Source: Toxorhynchites rutilus septentrionalis (lineage: Eukaryota > Arthropoda > Insecta > Diptera > Culicidae). From it: a DNA stretch of 64,000 nucleotides. The stretch is from the NCBI RefSeq assembly GCF_029784135.1, contig NC_073745.1:98291105-98355104 (forward strand). Direction: 5' to 3'. The translations under genes and the position numbers were made by a program. Shown in pieces: positions 12,079 to 23,448 of the stretch (positions are counted from its first letter, which is position 1; each line of letters starts with the position of its first letter). Below the pieces are notes generated by a model, which saw only the letters and a list, made by a program, of their open reading frames with translations, was not told the DNA's origin and made no database searches.

Positions 12079-12620
12079 TACGGATTTTTAATTTCAAAGA
12101 TTTAATTTTTAACTTCAAAGAATTTCTCATAACAACTAATTTGAGCACGATCAGGGGGGAAGTAAACAGATGCAACTATGTGTATCTCTCCCGCAATAAG
12201 TGCTTTGACCCACACTTGCTCAAACTCGTCGAATTCTGTTGTTGGAATATGTTCTGAATTTATTAATGAATTAAAAGCAATAAGGACGCCGCCTCCCGAT
12301 TTTTTATGGGATTTGTGAAGATTAGGGTTTTCTCTGAAGACATCGAAACGATTTCCGAATACTTCCTCGCATCTAACTCTATCATCCCAACTTGTCTCTG
12401 TTGCCATAATTATCGAGCAAGAAGAATCCAGAATATTAATGTGGATTTCTGTCTTTTTAAGTGGACTTTTCATACGGTTGAAACTTTGACAGTATATCAA
12501 AATTTCAACTACATTCATTTGTTGAGGCGTGAAAATTGGTTCATTATCTATTACTTGGTATGATGAGGCATCCAAATTGATTACCTTTATTCATTACCTT
12601 CTGGGACGTCTGACTTCGTT
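12079..12620 (-). pseudogene. Split Jockey-like LINE, first piece (endonuclease N-terminus)
   Basis: On the - strand from about 12575: VVEILIYCQSFNRMKSPLKK (start of the AP-endonuclease), IIMATETSWDDRVRCEEVFG, the SGGGVLIAF motif and IVASVYFPPDR, ending CYEKFFEV just before the ITmD37E insertion at 12078. These are the first endonuclease blocks of Jockey-like LINEs. ORF1 upstream was not recognised. Confidence 0.85.
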
Positions 12621-13903
12621 AATGGAAACATCTCCTCCTGAGAAGATGTCATAACTATTTATTACGACAAACCAACCATTCTCATGAAACAAGAAATCGG
12701 GGTAATAGTTCAACAAACCCAAAATCGTATTGATTTTACGTGATTTTCATGAAAAAAAATCGATTTGCATTCACTAGTTGCGTGAAAACACCCTAAATCG
12801 GACAAACCAAGATCATTTACCCTAGTTATTTACTTCTCACGATTGCTTACGATTCGTGCAGCTACATTTTCGTACGAAGCTGCAAGTATTGTAACCGCCA
12901 CCTAAGATTATTGCCTTCCACGTGAGCATGTGAATCGAAGGCATGGCATGCTTTTTGGTTAGAATTGATTAGAAGAACTTCCAAGAAGATTGCGGTTACT
13001 GTCATGTACAGATGATGACGTTCTTGTGCGTCACCAGAGAACAAATGATCGGTAAATCAAAACGGTTTCACCCTTGTTCACGGAACAACTGAATTAGTTT
13101 CAGTGTTCGACCATTAGTAACGCTACTCATTACAACCCGGGGAGACCCAGACAGGAGGGCGTTCCCATTAAAAGAGGCGCGATAAAAAGAGGTAAAATTA
13201 ATGAAGATATGTACGTAAAATGATAGAAGTAAAGAATAGGGCAGGTATATCTCGTGCGAAGAAAATAACGACGATGCTTCGGATCTGTGCTTCTCACATC
13301 GTGTGTGGTGAGCGATCGAGTGTGAAACTGTCCGGAAATAATTATTTCAACTGTTTCTATGGGATACCTTTTTTGTGCTATATATACTAGGTTTTATCGG
13401 TTGTACAACCAATTCGAACGTGATATTATTTGTGCCTTCATTAGTTACTCTTCGAATTCGTCTCGGTAATCTTCCTCTAGTTACCTGCCAATATCTGTCG
13501 TTATTAGAGCAATGATTAAAATTATTTTGTGTATCATTGTGCAATTCAAAAAGAGGAACACGATCCAACTTAAATTGCACTCCTGGTTGTATCAAAGACA
13601 ATCCTAATGTTCAGCATGAGCGACAATAATGAAAAATTTTGATAATTCTGATATGCCAACCGCAGTTATCCAAAGGTATCATCAGCAGCAGCTTTGAAAT
13701 CATCCTTTCTGCATTAGGAAATGAACAACCCTATGAAAAGAATTGATTCGATCTCTGATTAACAATCCAACACCACGCTATTGTTTATTTATCCTTGCCA
13801 AATCTAGTGCAAAGAAATTCTCAGGAAACATTTTCATGTGCAACTCGAATGGTTTATTCTTTAGTGTTAGAGACTGTGTGAATCTGAAAAATATTTAACG
13901 AAT
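12621..13903. other. Intergenic region upstream of F-box gene 1
   Basis: No coding region could be supported. A 84-codon - strand frame (13347-13601) has no recognised motif and may be LINE debris. A small inverted repeat GCAGCTACATTTTCGTACGAAGCTGC lies at about 12857. The promoter of the downstream gene should lie near 13800-13900, but no convincing TATA or initiator was seen. Confidence 0.4.
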
Positions 13904-15387
13904 ATGAATTCCAGATGTACCCCTTCTGGAGAGGTATTTTGACGAATTTGATATACATGATTATAGTTAAAAACAATTTTTTCACTAATCAGATAGTGGC
14001 AATGGTAATGGAATATCTCACCATACCCGAACGCAGGACAGCGGCTTCGGTTTGCAGACAATGGCGAAATTCGGTATTCAATGAGAGTTTTTTCAAACAG
14101 ATTTGTGTGAAAGTATCGAGACCAACGGATTTGTCTGCTCTCAGCACTAGCGCTTTATACAGGCGATTCCGAAACGTATCGATCGACTACACGCATGGAA
14201 ACATCGATGAAGTAATGTTGGGAAATTTCCTAATTGGCTCACCCATTGAACGAATATCTATAAACGGTGAATCAAAACCAGTAAAAGCTTGGCTAGAGAA
14301 CACTCTGCCATTCTTGAGGTGTTTGTTGTATTTAAAAATAGAAACTTGGATGAAGAAAGACGATAAAGATGAAAACCTCAAAAAAATGAAACCTGCCAGT
14401 ATAGGGGAAATTGAAGAAATTGGAATTAATCACCCTGGGGTGAAAGTTCTCGAATTGAAAAATTTCAGTGCATGTACCATTACCGAAATAAACTGTCCAG
14501 CCTTGATCGTTTTTCATACATCAACAAACCGTTTTGGAGCGAACTGTGAGCTTCTACCTATTTTTGAAAAGTATACAAACCTGCAGGAATTGAGCCTCAA
14601 CGATGAACACATGGCATTGACTGAGGAACTGGAATTTGATATGTTGGTCCATTTAGTGAAACTACAACTAGATGGACGTTCATTCAAAGTCAACCGAAAA
14701 TTTTTCAATAGCATCTCGAGAATGCCACGGCTTCATACCCTTCATCTGGTGAATTGTATGTTCTGCCTCCCAGATGAGGCACAGGCAACGTATGTTGTCT
14801 CCAGCAGAATAACAACATTCGTTGTCTGTAGTGATATGCCGGCCATCATCATTCTGAATTTCCCAAATTTGAAAAAATTGACCTGTTTATGTAATGGATC
14901 TGATTTGAATCGGAACATACAGCTTATGTGTCGTTTTTACTCCGTCCTCGAAGAAATAAATATTGGTGTACCTAGTAACTTGTACAATTTGGTAAAATAA
15001 TCACACCCACTGAGAAGTTTTTCAGTTGCATATTGAGCATTTCTTTTTTTTTTTCAGCACTATTGCGATCCACTGATGGAGTTCATTAGTGAATTCAGAT
15101 GCCTCAGGTCCATCCAATTCACTCGGATGTTCACGATAAATATAACATGGCCCGTCAGCAACATTCTGGACATCGAGAAGATTAGGTTCCTGGAATGTGG
15201 AGTAGAGGGAGAGGCCGCCTTATTAATCGCAGACAAATTCCCGGCGTTGAGAGATTTGTTCCTAGACAATTGTTCTCTCATGGGTGAAACGGACATATTT
15301 GAAATCGACGAAAAATGTTCCAGGGGTCTACGATCCTACATACCTCGATGTAGAATTTCATTTCGTGGCAGCTCTGTCTCTGAATGA
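13904..15387 (+). CDS. F-box / leucine-rich-repeat-like protein (gene 1), spliced
   Basis: Proposed model: exons 13904-13933, 13993-14991 and 15058-15387, both introns phase 0 (GTATTT..AG, 59 bp; GTAAAA..polypyrimidine-CAG, 66 bp), giving 452 aa. The F-box is at residues ~7-45 (PSGE|IVAMVMEYLTIPERRT, then AASVCRQWRNSVFN). This domain normally binds Skp1 in SCF ubiquitin ligases. The rest is irregular leucine-rich repeat-like (ALIVFHTSTN, LQELSLNDEHM, LHTLHLVNCMF, LRDLFLDNCSLM), presumably for substrate binding. The C-terminus is RSYIPRCRISFRGSSVSE. The start rests on the ATG at 13904, because splicing there restores an F-box in register with gene 2 at 33748. The exact substrate is unknown. 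No frameshift or stop was seen. Confidence 0.82.
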
Positions 15388-15782
15388 GCTGATATTTCGC
15401 GTTTTAAACTTTTATTCGTTTGTTTTATAATTTTTATGTAATGTAATGTATAATGTTTTATGTTCAGAAAAGTAAAGTGCTATTTTATTTTTGTAGTAGA
15501 ATTCCCAGAATGAGCACAAATTATCGTTCAGAAAGTTTCCAAAATCCAATGCGTCACACATCGACAATCTTCATAAAGTCCTCAAGTCGCCTTCAGACTG
15601 ATCTAATAATCTTACAAACTTGAACATTCCACACTTCCAATCATCTTCCGAGTGCAGCGGCAGATTCCCCGTAAAGCTGTTTCCTCACGAGTTTGTCTTC
15701 AGTAGCAAATCGTAGTTATGCACCAAGGAACCAAATTTCAAGTTTTAGGAGGAAATTGAAAACGTCACTGAATAAGCACTGG
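15388..15782. other. 3' flank of F-box gene 1
   Basis: AT-rich sequence after the stop. No canonical AATAAA was seen within the first 150 bases. Nothing else was recognised before the Helitron start at 15783. Confidence 0.4.
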
Positions 15783-15899
15783 TCTATATATATAAATGGA
15801 TTTCTGTCTGTCTTCTGATTGTTATGGACTCGGAAACTACTAAACCAATCGACGTGAAAATTTGTATGTAGGGGACCGTGGGGCCGGAGAAGGTTCTTA
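15783..15899 (+). mobile_element. Helitron 5' end, split by a TIR element
   Basis: It starts TCTATATATATAAATGGA and runs into GGACTCGGAAACTACTAAAC and GGGGCCGGAGAAGGTTCTTA. The sequence resumes at 23152 after the 15900-23151 insertion. Joining across one TTA restores the Helitron family sequence GGTTCTTATGATAGT. Confidence 0.8.
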
Positions 15900-16020
15900 G
15901 GGGCTGTCCACATACCACGTGGACAACTTTAGGGGGGGGGGGGGGGGTAGGGGGTACGAAAATGTTCACGCTTGTCCACGGTGAGAGGGGTGGGGGTACA
16001 GATAATGTCCACGTGGACAC

Positions 16021-17404
16021 GTTAAACCGATGTTTTTTTTAAAATACATTGAGATCTGTTCAAAGAAATGAAATCTATTCTGCATTTTCCGCTCATTTCG
16101 GATACTCCATATTTATCCATAAAATGGTTATGTCGAATATTTTTCCATATCATCGAACTTCTTCGCTGAAATATGTATTCTGCATGAAAGTCACATAAAC
16201 ATTGAGCGATCAAGCTTCGAGTGGAGGATCTTTGTTTTCAACTTCTAAGCTACGTCATATTCGAGCATAAACTGAACTCTGTGTTCTAAATCCAGGTCTA
16301 CGTGAGAGTAAATTTGACATAGCGAACTGCTGATACATTTGTATCTGCAGAGCATATGTGGGATGTTGATAATATGATGAAATGACCGGAATATTATTGG
16401 AATACTCCAAAAAATTTTAGAAGGACTTAGCAAAACGAGTGCTATCCAAATTTTATAATACCAGCTCAAAACAGAGTTCATGTGCAGAACTCTGTACTGA
16501 AAAAAGCAGATTCAATCCACCATTTATGTTGGGTAGCACCCTCGTTCCCAAATATTTCTCGAATTTTTAGCATCCATTTTGCGACGTTATCTGACGTTAA
16601 TGACACATTGATACAGCTGCGTTAGGTATACTCAGCACAAAATATTAGTTTTTTAAGGATCACTTTGTCCTACCGATCGAAAGATTGTGATGTTACAAAT
16701 GAAATTTCCGTTAATAAGCACATATTATTACGACATTTGTGTTTTTTTTTCAGAGGGGCTTTGAATCCGGGATTAGATTACATATTCTGCACCACAGCCA
16801 AGAGGAAAACCCTATCAATACGCTCTATGAAATAAAACATTCAAAATATTGTTTTCTTTGTTCTAATTTTTGCTTCAATATATGAACTAGTATCTTGCAG
16901 TCAAAGTTAGTAAAGCAGTATACCTAAATCCATTGGTTGTTTCTTCATTTAAATTTGAATTTTCTTAAATAGTACCTCGATTAGCTCCAAATAAAACAAC
17001 ATTTAATTGCACTAAACAATTGCAGAAGTCTTCAGAAAAACTCTTTTCGATAGACACCCGTTTCTCGGAGATAATCTGCAAGCGAATGATTTTATTGTCA
17101 AATAAGTTACTTCAGATGTTATTCCATTCCATTCCATTGTAAAAATATTCGCTTGATTGTGCAGTTTTACTGTTGTACTGTCCTTTGAAGTCACCGAAGA
17201 AATGTTTCTAATTTCCGTTTTTATTGTTGCTTTGGAAACAATATCCACGTTAAAACCATTAGAAATGCAGATATGTATTTGACGTTGATTCTCTGGAATG
17301 TCAAGCGCTTTGAAGCGCTTTAAAGATGTAGTAGTTTGGGCAATTATCATAGTGAGATTATCACACAAATCGTTAAATAGATTACCATACCATTTGTCGC
17401 ATCT
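16021..17404. other. Unassigned interior of the TIR element
   Basis: No recognisable gene. A 118-codon - strand frame (17012-17368) has no known motif. The sequence is AT-rich, with no obvious tandem or inverted repeat beyond the terminal region. Confidence 0.4.
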
Positions 17405-17653
17405 TAAGTGAAGTTCAGTCCGATTTCATTGTTGATCGTGTATAATACGTGTTGTGTAAATTTCCTGCGAAGTTGCTATCAAAACAACAAACAACTTCCT
17501 CACCACCGTCACCGCCTCATTACAACAGTTTTTCTGTCTATTGTCGCACTTTCGCACCATTGTTGCGTGCAAGCTTTTATCAAACGCAAATCGTGTACTA
17601 CGCAGTATACTGTTAGGCGCTTTGTGTCACCATCCTAAAGCATTGAAAATAAT

Positions 17654-18388
17654 TGCGCCAAATGCAGCCGGCCTATTACTGGTCTCGACCGTGTTACTTG
17701 CCATGGTTACTGTGGTTGCATGTTTCACATGAACTGCACTAATGTGACACGTGCCCTAATGAATTATTTTACAACTCATGGAAAGAACCTTTTCTGGATG
17801 TGCGATAAATGTGCAGATTTATTCAACAACTCGCATCTTCGAGCCATTACAAAAACTGTGGATGAAAAATCACCATTGACTTCGCTCTCCGAGTCCATCA
17901 ACAGTCTGCAAGCGGAAATAAGGAAGATTTCTTCGAAGCCCGCCCTGACGTTGCAGCCCCTACAGTGCAATCGATGGCCGACGACTAGTGAATCGATACG
18001 TACTACCAAACGACCTCGAGAATTGGAGTCAGTACGTCCATCGTCTGAGTGCCAATCTGGCTTGAAGCAGCTGAGCTCGAATATTATATCCGTACCTGTC
18101 AGCGAAAAACCGGCTAGCAAGTTCTGGCTGTATCTATCGCGCATCCAACCAGGTGTCACTAACGAAGCGATTTCCGCAATGGTGAAAGCTAATTTGGAAA
18201 TAGACGACGCTCCTAATGTGGTGAAGTTGGTAGCTAGAGGGACGGATACCACCAACATGTCGTTCGTCTCATTCAAAGTTGGTCTCGATCCGGCAAAGCG
18301 CTTGACCCGAAGACGTGGCCTGAAGGAATTATGTTTCGCCAGTTCGAGGACTACGGTTCCCAAAAATTTCGCAGGCTATCTTCCGTGA
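17654..18388 (+). pseudogene. CR1-like LINE ORF1 with PHD finger
   Basis: RNA-binding partner protein of the LINE. A Cys/His array runs from 17654: CAKCSRPITGLDRVTC, HGYCGCMFHMNC, then WMCDKCADLF, the C4HC3 pattern of a PHD finger. A predicted coil follows (LTSLSESINSLQAEIRKISS), then a basic, polar stretch and a globular region, WLYLSRIQPGVTNEAISAMV, typical of the second half of such ORF1s. The first in-frame stop upstream is at 17636 and no ATG precedes the finger, so the start is lost or shifted. A frameshift near 18300 (CGGCAAAGCGCTTGACCCG) sends the end into a wrong frame. Confidence 0.78.
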
Positions 18389-18734
18389 ATCCAGACTCAC
18401 CACTGATTGCCGTGAGGAAGCCACCATCAGCTGCCATAGTTTAAACCCAGGACGTTTTGCCTACAGCACTAAGGGAGATCCTAAGCCACCCGACCAAGTC
18501 GAGCATCTAGATAGTTCTTGCCACAATAGTTCCTGCCTTCAAATTCATCCTGGTCCTTCGGTCGCGGTCGGTCAAGGGATCTCCCTACCCCCTCGCACAG
18601 GCAAGTATGCGTATTCTTGTAACGTCCGTCTGCCTGATCCCTCTTCGTGTTACAGATCCAATGATACTGCACCTCCCCTCAGTAGTACTCAACAATTTCA
18701 GACAAGTCATGAACAGAATTTCATCGATGAGTCT

Positions 18735-21715
18735 ATGGAGGTTCGTACGGAGGATCCTACCAACATCGAACGTTTGGATGAAGATTCCCTATCCGAACCT
18801 GTCTCCGAGCATCGTAGTATTTCCCTCAATACATCATTGCCGGGAAACCTGGGAATCTACTACCAGAACGTGCGAGGTCTGCGTACAAAAATCGACGACT
18901 TTTTTCTGGCAGTCACTGAATCGCGCTACGACGTAATTGTCCTCACCGAGACATGGCTCGACGATAGGATATGCTCTGCTCAGCTTTTCGGTGACTCTTA
19001 CATTGTATTCAGGAAAGATCGTAACCGCTCCAATAGCACGAAAACAAGAGGTGGTGGAGTACTTATCGCCGTCTCAGTTTCGCTGAACTGCTGTCTTGAT
19101 CGTACTCCCATCGACGTTTGTCTTGAACATCTTTGGGTGATGCTGAGGCTATCCAACTTTCGAATCAGTATTGGTGTGCTATACTTACCACCTGATCGCA
19201 GAAATGATTTACGCAGTGTAAACAAACATATTGAATCTATCAGTGCTATTATGTCGGAACTCCATGCACTGGATCACGCACTCTTGTTTGGGGATTACAA
19301 CCAACCTGGGCTTGTATGGACCCCCATCACTTCAAACTATCTAACGGTAGATGTGATGAGATCACATACTTCTATTGCATGTGCCACGTGGACATTATCC
19401 GTTTGAATGGCTTGAAGCAAATAAATAGAATCCTGAATAGAAATGAACGACTCCTCGACCTAGTACTGATATCAGATTTTCTAATAGGGCAATGTCAGTT
19501 ATCAGAAGCTATAGAACCGCTAACTACCATCGACACTGACCATCCCGCCTTATCAGTCGAGCTTGAAGTTCCTATTCCAACCGTATTCGAGCAATATACA
19601 AACGAACCCGAGTTGAACTACCAAAAAGCTGACTATAACACGCTGAGCGAAGTTTTTCACAAAACAAATTGGACGTTTTTAGAACAATCAACCAACATCG
19701 ATCACGCTGTGAGTCTTTTTTCATGTATCGTTAACACTGCTTTAGCAGAAAATGTACCTACACGCAGACCATCTCAAAAGCCACCCTGGGGAAATGCACG
19801 TTTGCGATGCCTAAAACGTACAAGGTCGAGAACACTTCGGAAGTATTGTAGAACTCGTTGTCCCTTCTATAACCTACAGTTTGCACGCGCCAGCAACGAT
19901 TACCGAATTTACAACCGATATCTGTACAAACGTTACACTATTCGTGCACAAGACAACCTACGGAGTAATCCGAAGCGGTTTTGGAATTTCGTAAACACTA
20001 AACGGAAAGAAAGTGGACTACCGGTAGAAATGTTCCTGGATTCCGAATCAGCTCGATCCCCTTCTGAAAAAAGCGAGTTTTTCGCTACACATTTCAAAAG
20101 CGCATTCAATTGCTTCATCGCTACCGATGAACAGGCAGATGTTGCCTGTAGAGACACACCAAACAATGTCTGTGAACTGACAGGTATTACTGTTACCCAT
20201 GAACAGGTAGAATCTGCTATTGCCAAGATGAAATACTCTACATCAGCTAGCCCGGATGGAATTTCCTCCTGCGTTTTGAAACGTTGTTCAAGCGCATTGG
20301 TGCATCCATTAACACTGATTTTTAATATGTCGCTTCAAGATGGCAGATTTCCATTTAGTTGGAAGTTGTCTGTGATGATCCCCGTCCACAAAAAAGGTGA
20401 TAAGCAGAATGTTGAAAATTATCGAGGCATCACCTCTTTATGCGCTTGCTCGAAAGTATTTGAGATAATTGTTAATGATGTATTGTTCCGGAGCTGTAAA
20501 ATTTATATATCAGTTGATCAACATGGATTCTACCCTAAAAGATCTGTTTCCACAAATCTGGTGCAGTTCACTTCATTTTGCTTAAGTAGTCTAGATGCCG
20601 GTTCACAAGTTGACGTGATATATACCGATCTCAAAGCAGCGTTCGACCGAGCCGATCATAGGATACTACTTTTAAAACAGAATAAACTCGGAATCTCTAG
20701 TGATCTCATCAAATGGTTCGAATCATACCTTACAAACCGCAGACTATGTGTCAAAATTGGATCGGAATCGTCAGAATATTTTTCCAACAAATCCGGCGTT
20801 CCACAGGGAAGCAATTTAGGCCCACTCCTTTTCTCAATTTTTATGAATGAATTATCGGAATTACTACCGCCAGGATGCCGCCTTTTCTACGCAGACGATG
20901 TCAAGATATACATAATAGTAAACAATATTGAAGATTGTCTTCTCTTGCAACAATGGATTGATACTTTTGAAGAATGGTGCTCCAAAAACTTATTAACTAT
21001 AAGCATTTCGAAATGCAATGTAATATCGTTTCATCGGAAATTGAATCCGATTACCTACGACTACAACATCTCCAGCCAACCTCTTGTACGCGTTAATCAT
21101 ATACGTGACCTGGGAGTTATCCTTGATTCAGGACTCACGTTCCGCCTTCATTACGATGGAATCATCGCAAAAGCCAATAGACAATTAGGTTTCATTTTTA
21201 AAATAGCCAACGAATTTCGCGATCCTCATTGCCTTCGATCACTGTATTGTGCACTTGTACGCTCGATTTTAGATTCAAATGCTATCGTGTGGTGTCCATA
21301 TCATAGCACCTGGATAAATAGAATCGAGTCAGTACAAAGAAAGTTCGTGAGATATGCTCTACGCAACCTTCCTTGGCGAGATCCCGTTAATTTACCACCG
21401 TATGAACATCGATGTAGGCTGCTTGGACTTGATACACTGGAACGTAGGAGATCTGTCGCTCAAGCTGTATTTGTTGCAAAAATTTTGTTGGGTGAAACCG
21501 ATGCAGCGGAAATATTGTCACAATTCAACGTTTACGCACCGGAGAGAGTTCTAAGACGAAGAGACTTCCTACTACTTGATGCACGTAATGCAGGTTATGG
21601 ACAACACGACCCAATCAGATTTATGACGGCAAGGTTTAACGAAGTTTATGAGCATTTCGACTTCAATACTTCAGCGGCAATATTTCAGCGCAGACTGTTG
21701 AGCAGAAGATATTAA
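18735..21715 (+). pseudogene. CR1-like LINE ORF2: endonuclease and reverse transcriptase
   Basis: The endonuclease runs from about 18840: NLGIYYQNVRGLRTK, VIVLTETWLDD, RGGGVLIAV, LYLPPDRR and LLFGDYNQPG. One frameshift near 19375 breaks it. The frame then stays open from 19316 to 21715 (799 codons) with all RT blocks: SASPDGISSCVLK, NYRGITSLCACSKVFE, TDLKAAFDRADH, GVPQGSNLGPLLFSIF, the YADD catalytic box (20888-20899), and the thumb HIRDLGVILDSGLTF. The polymerase half thus looks intact while the nuclease half needs a frame change. There is no RNase H, as expected for CR1. Other Jockey-group clades (Daphne-like) remain possible. Confidence 0.85.
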
Positions 21716-21965
21716 CTCTACCGTTTGATTTTATTTTTTGATCACTTGATGTGCAATATGTTTTTATGTATGTTCTAGTTCAACTTAACCGTTTATTGTA
21801 AATTTATTGTTGTTTTATTGTTTTTCAAACACGAAAAGATATGAGGTTTTAATGTCCTCATGAGTACGTTAACTCGAAAGGGGTTTTCCTCATCATGAAA
21901 CATTTCATTAAGGCATCAAGCTAGATGGAAATAAATAAATAAATAAATAAAAATAAATAAATACG

Positions 21966-22437
21966 CATTCGAACAAATGGGATGAAAAAGAACGAATTTT
22001 CGATTTTTGTAATTTTAACCCGCACATATTTATAAACTCTTAAATATATTGGTAGGAAGTGGTATAACAAATACTACATAAATAGTGCTGGTGCTAGATC
22101 TGCCATACAAATGAAACACAAATTTCTGCATTACTCGAGAATTAATAAAGCAAATAAAACCAAATTTGGCATGTAACGTAAGGGAGAAACATGTTATTTG
22201 CAAGTGGTTAAAAAATCTTAAACGAGAATTGTGTTTGAAAATAATTTGATATTATAATGTCGAGTTTTGGTAGAAGTACTAGGAATTTTATAGTAAAAGA
22301 TAATTTTAAAGGGTAGATTAGAAGAACAATCAATGAATAATTCTACGATTAGACCATGCACAGCGCTTAGTAAGAAAACGTAGATGTGATAACGAAAAAT
22401 AAATTTTGGGACGAAGTTTGCCGGGTCAGCTAGTCAA
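21966..22437 (+). mobile_element. Helitron 3' end
   Basis: It contains one internal unit of the Helitron minisatellite (CATACAAATGAAACACAAAT at about 22105) and ends AGTTTGCCGGGTCAGCTAG followed by T, the CTAG-T terminus of Helitrons. The 5' end has been cut off by the LINE. The reverse complement of the same terminus occurs at 26184. Confidence 0.78.
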
Positions 22438-23032
22438 AGAATAAAAAACAACCGTTACTACTAATAAAGCTCATTTGCATTACTTTTTTTTCAAAAAAAG
22501 GTTACTTGATTTTAGATTATAATCAGAATAGCACGATTTCAATGTAGCAGGTCCCGAAAGTAAAGCAGTTTACGTTGCATCGAAAGAAAGATGCACTGCC
22601 TGAGACGAGAATTGTCTAGTGTAATTTAGCCTCAGAATGGTCGCTGGGAATTTGTTAATAACACACATTTTCAAAGCGCTGGTGTAGTCTTAGTCGATTT
22701 ATGGAATGAAACGCGTCCTCTGAAAATTCTTCAAACGATGACGAAAAAAGGTTTTGTATTGCGCTGACAACAACAGTTAAGTTGAGATACTGTAGCTGGA
22801 GTTAAGAAGCTTTCGAAATTTTGCCTACATCATTTTTTGAATATGTGATTTGCGGAGACGAAAAAAAAAACATTTTTTTCTATTTATTTTATTTTTTTTC
22901 ATTTATTTTCATTCCATTCATTTGACTTGTTTTTTATCATTGAAAAATACCAAATATAACATAAGACTAATTTAAAAATGAATAAAGGAACAATGCAATT
23001 ATTTCCTTTTTTTGCAATTACAATATATGGAA
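22438..23032. other. Unassigned DNA inside the TIR element
   Basis: AT-rich, with poly-A/poly-T runs around 22861-22905. That run resembles the AAAT-type tail at 3445-3470 and may be a LINE end, but no coding sequence is attached. Nothing else was recognised. Confidence 0.35.
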
Positions 23033-23151
23033 GAATGTTCACGTGGACAATAGGGGAGGGGTATAGTAAATGTCCACGCTTGTCCACGAGGAGAGGGAGG
23101 AGGGAGTCTAATAGCGTTCTTTTTCTGTCCACGTGGTATGTGGACAGCCCC

Positions 23152-23448
23152 TTATGATAGTCCGATATCCCTCCCCCTCATTAAGAGGGGCTACCATACA
23201 ATGAAACACAAATTTCTGCTCGAGAACTAATCAAACAAATGGAATCAAACTTAGCATATAGAGGTTCTAGGGATCGATAAAAGTTTCTGTGGTAGTTTGA
23301 CACTTCTCCCCTTTTATGCCCAAATGGTTTCTGAACTGCATAAACCCCTTTTCTCATATCTGTCTACATATTATGTAATAAAACCAGAACGAACAAAATT
23401 ATTTCAATATTTCTGGCTACTATAATCATTCCATTATTACAAATAATA
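23152..23448 (+). mobile_element. Helitron, continuation after the TIR element
   Basis: It resumes the internal Helitron unit (ACCATACAATGAAACACAAA, then CTAATCAAACAAATGGAAT) exactly where 15899 stopped. It is then cut by the second ITmD37E at 23449. No 3' end was found beyond 24742. Confidence 0.7.

Larger units (their letters stand above)
17405..21965 (+). mobile_element. CR1-like non-LTR retrotransposon with PHD-finger ORF1
   Basis: A 4.5 kb near-complete LINE: a 5' leader, ORF1 with a PHD-type zinc finger (17654-18388), ORF2 with endonuclease and an 799-codon uninterrupted RT frame, and a 3' end of repeated ATAA units at 21931-21963. A PHD finger in ORF1 and a microsatellite tail instead of poly-A fit the CR1 group. 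A few frameshifts are the only damage. The 5' boundary is approximate and no target duplication could be fixed because of the repetitive tail. Confidence 0.82.
15900..23151. mobile_element. 7.25 kb TIR element (PIF/Harbinger-like ends), carrying a LINE
   Basis: Both ends read GGGGCTGTCCACATACCACG inward and are flanked by TTA/TTA (15897-15899 and 23152-23154). A 3 bp TTA/TWA duplication with GGG-starting ends points to PIF/Harbinger. The ~120 bp terminal regions contain repeated GTCCACG/CGTGGAC palindromes and a run of Gs on the left. No Harbinger transposase was seen. The interior holds a CR1-like LINE (17405-21965) and a Helitron 3' end (to 22437), so the element was probably a much shorter MITE that later received insertions. 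Confidence 0.8.

Noticed and set aside
17012..17368. 118-codon - strand frame
   Set aside because: No motif, no codon or context support, lies in non-coding interior of a transposon.
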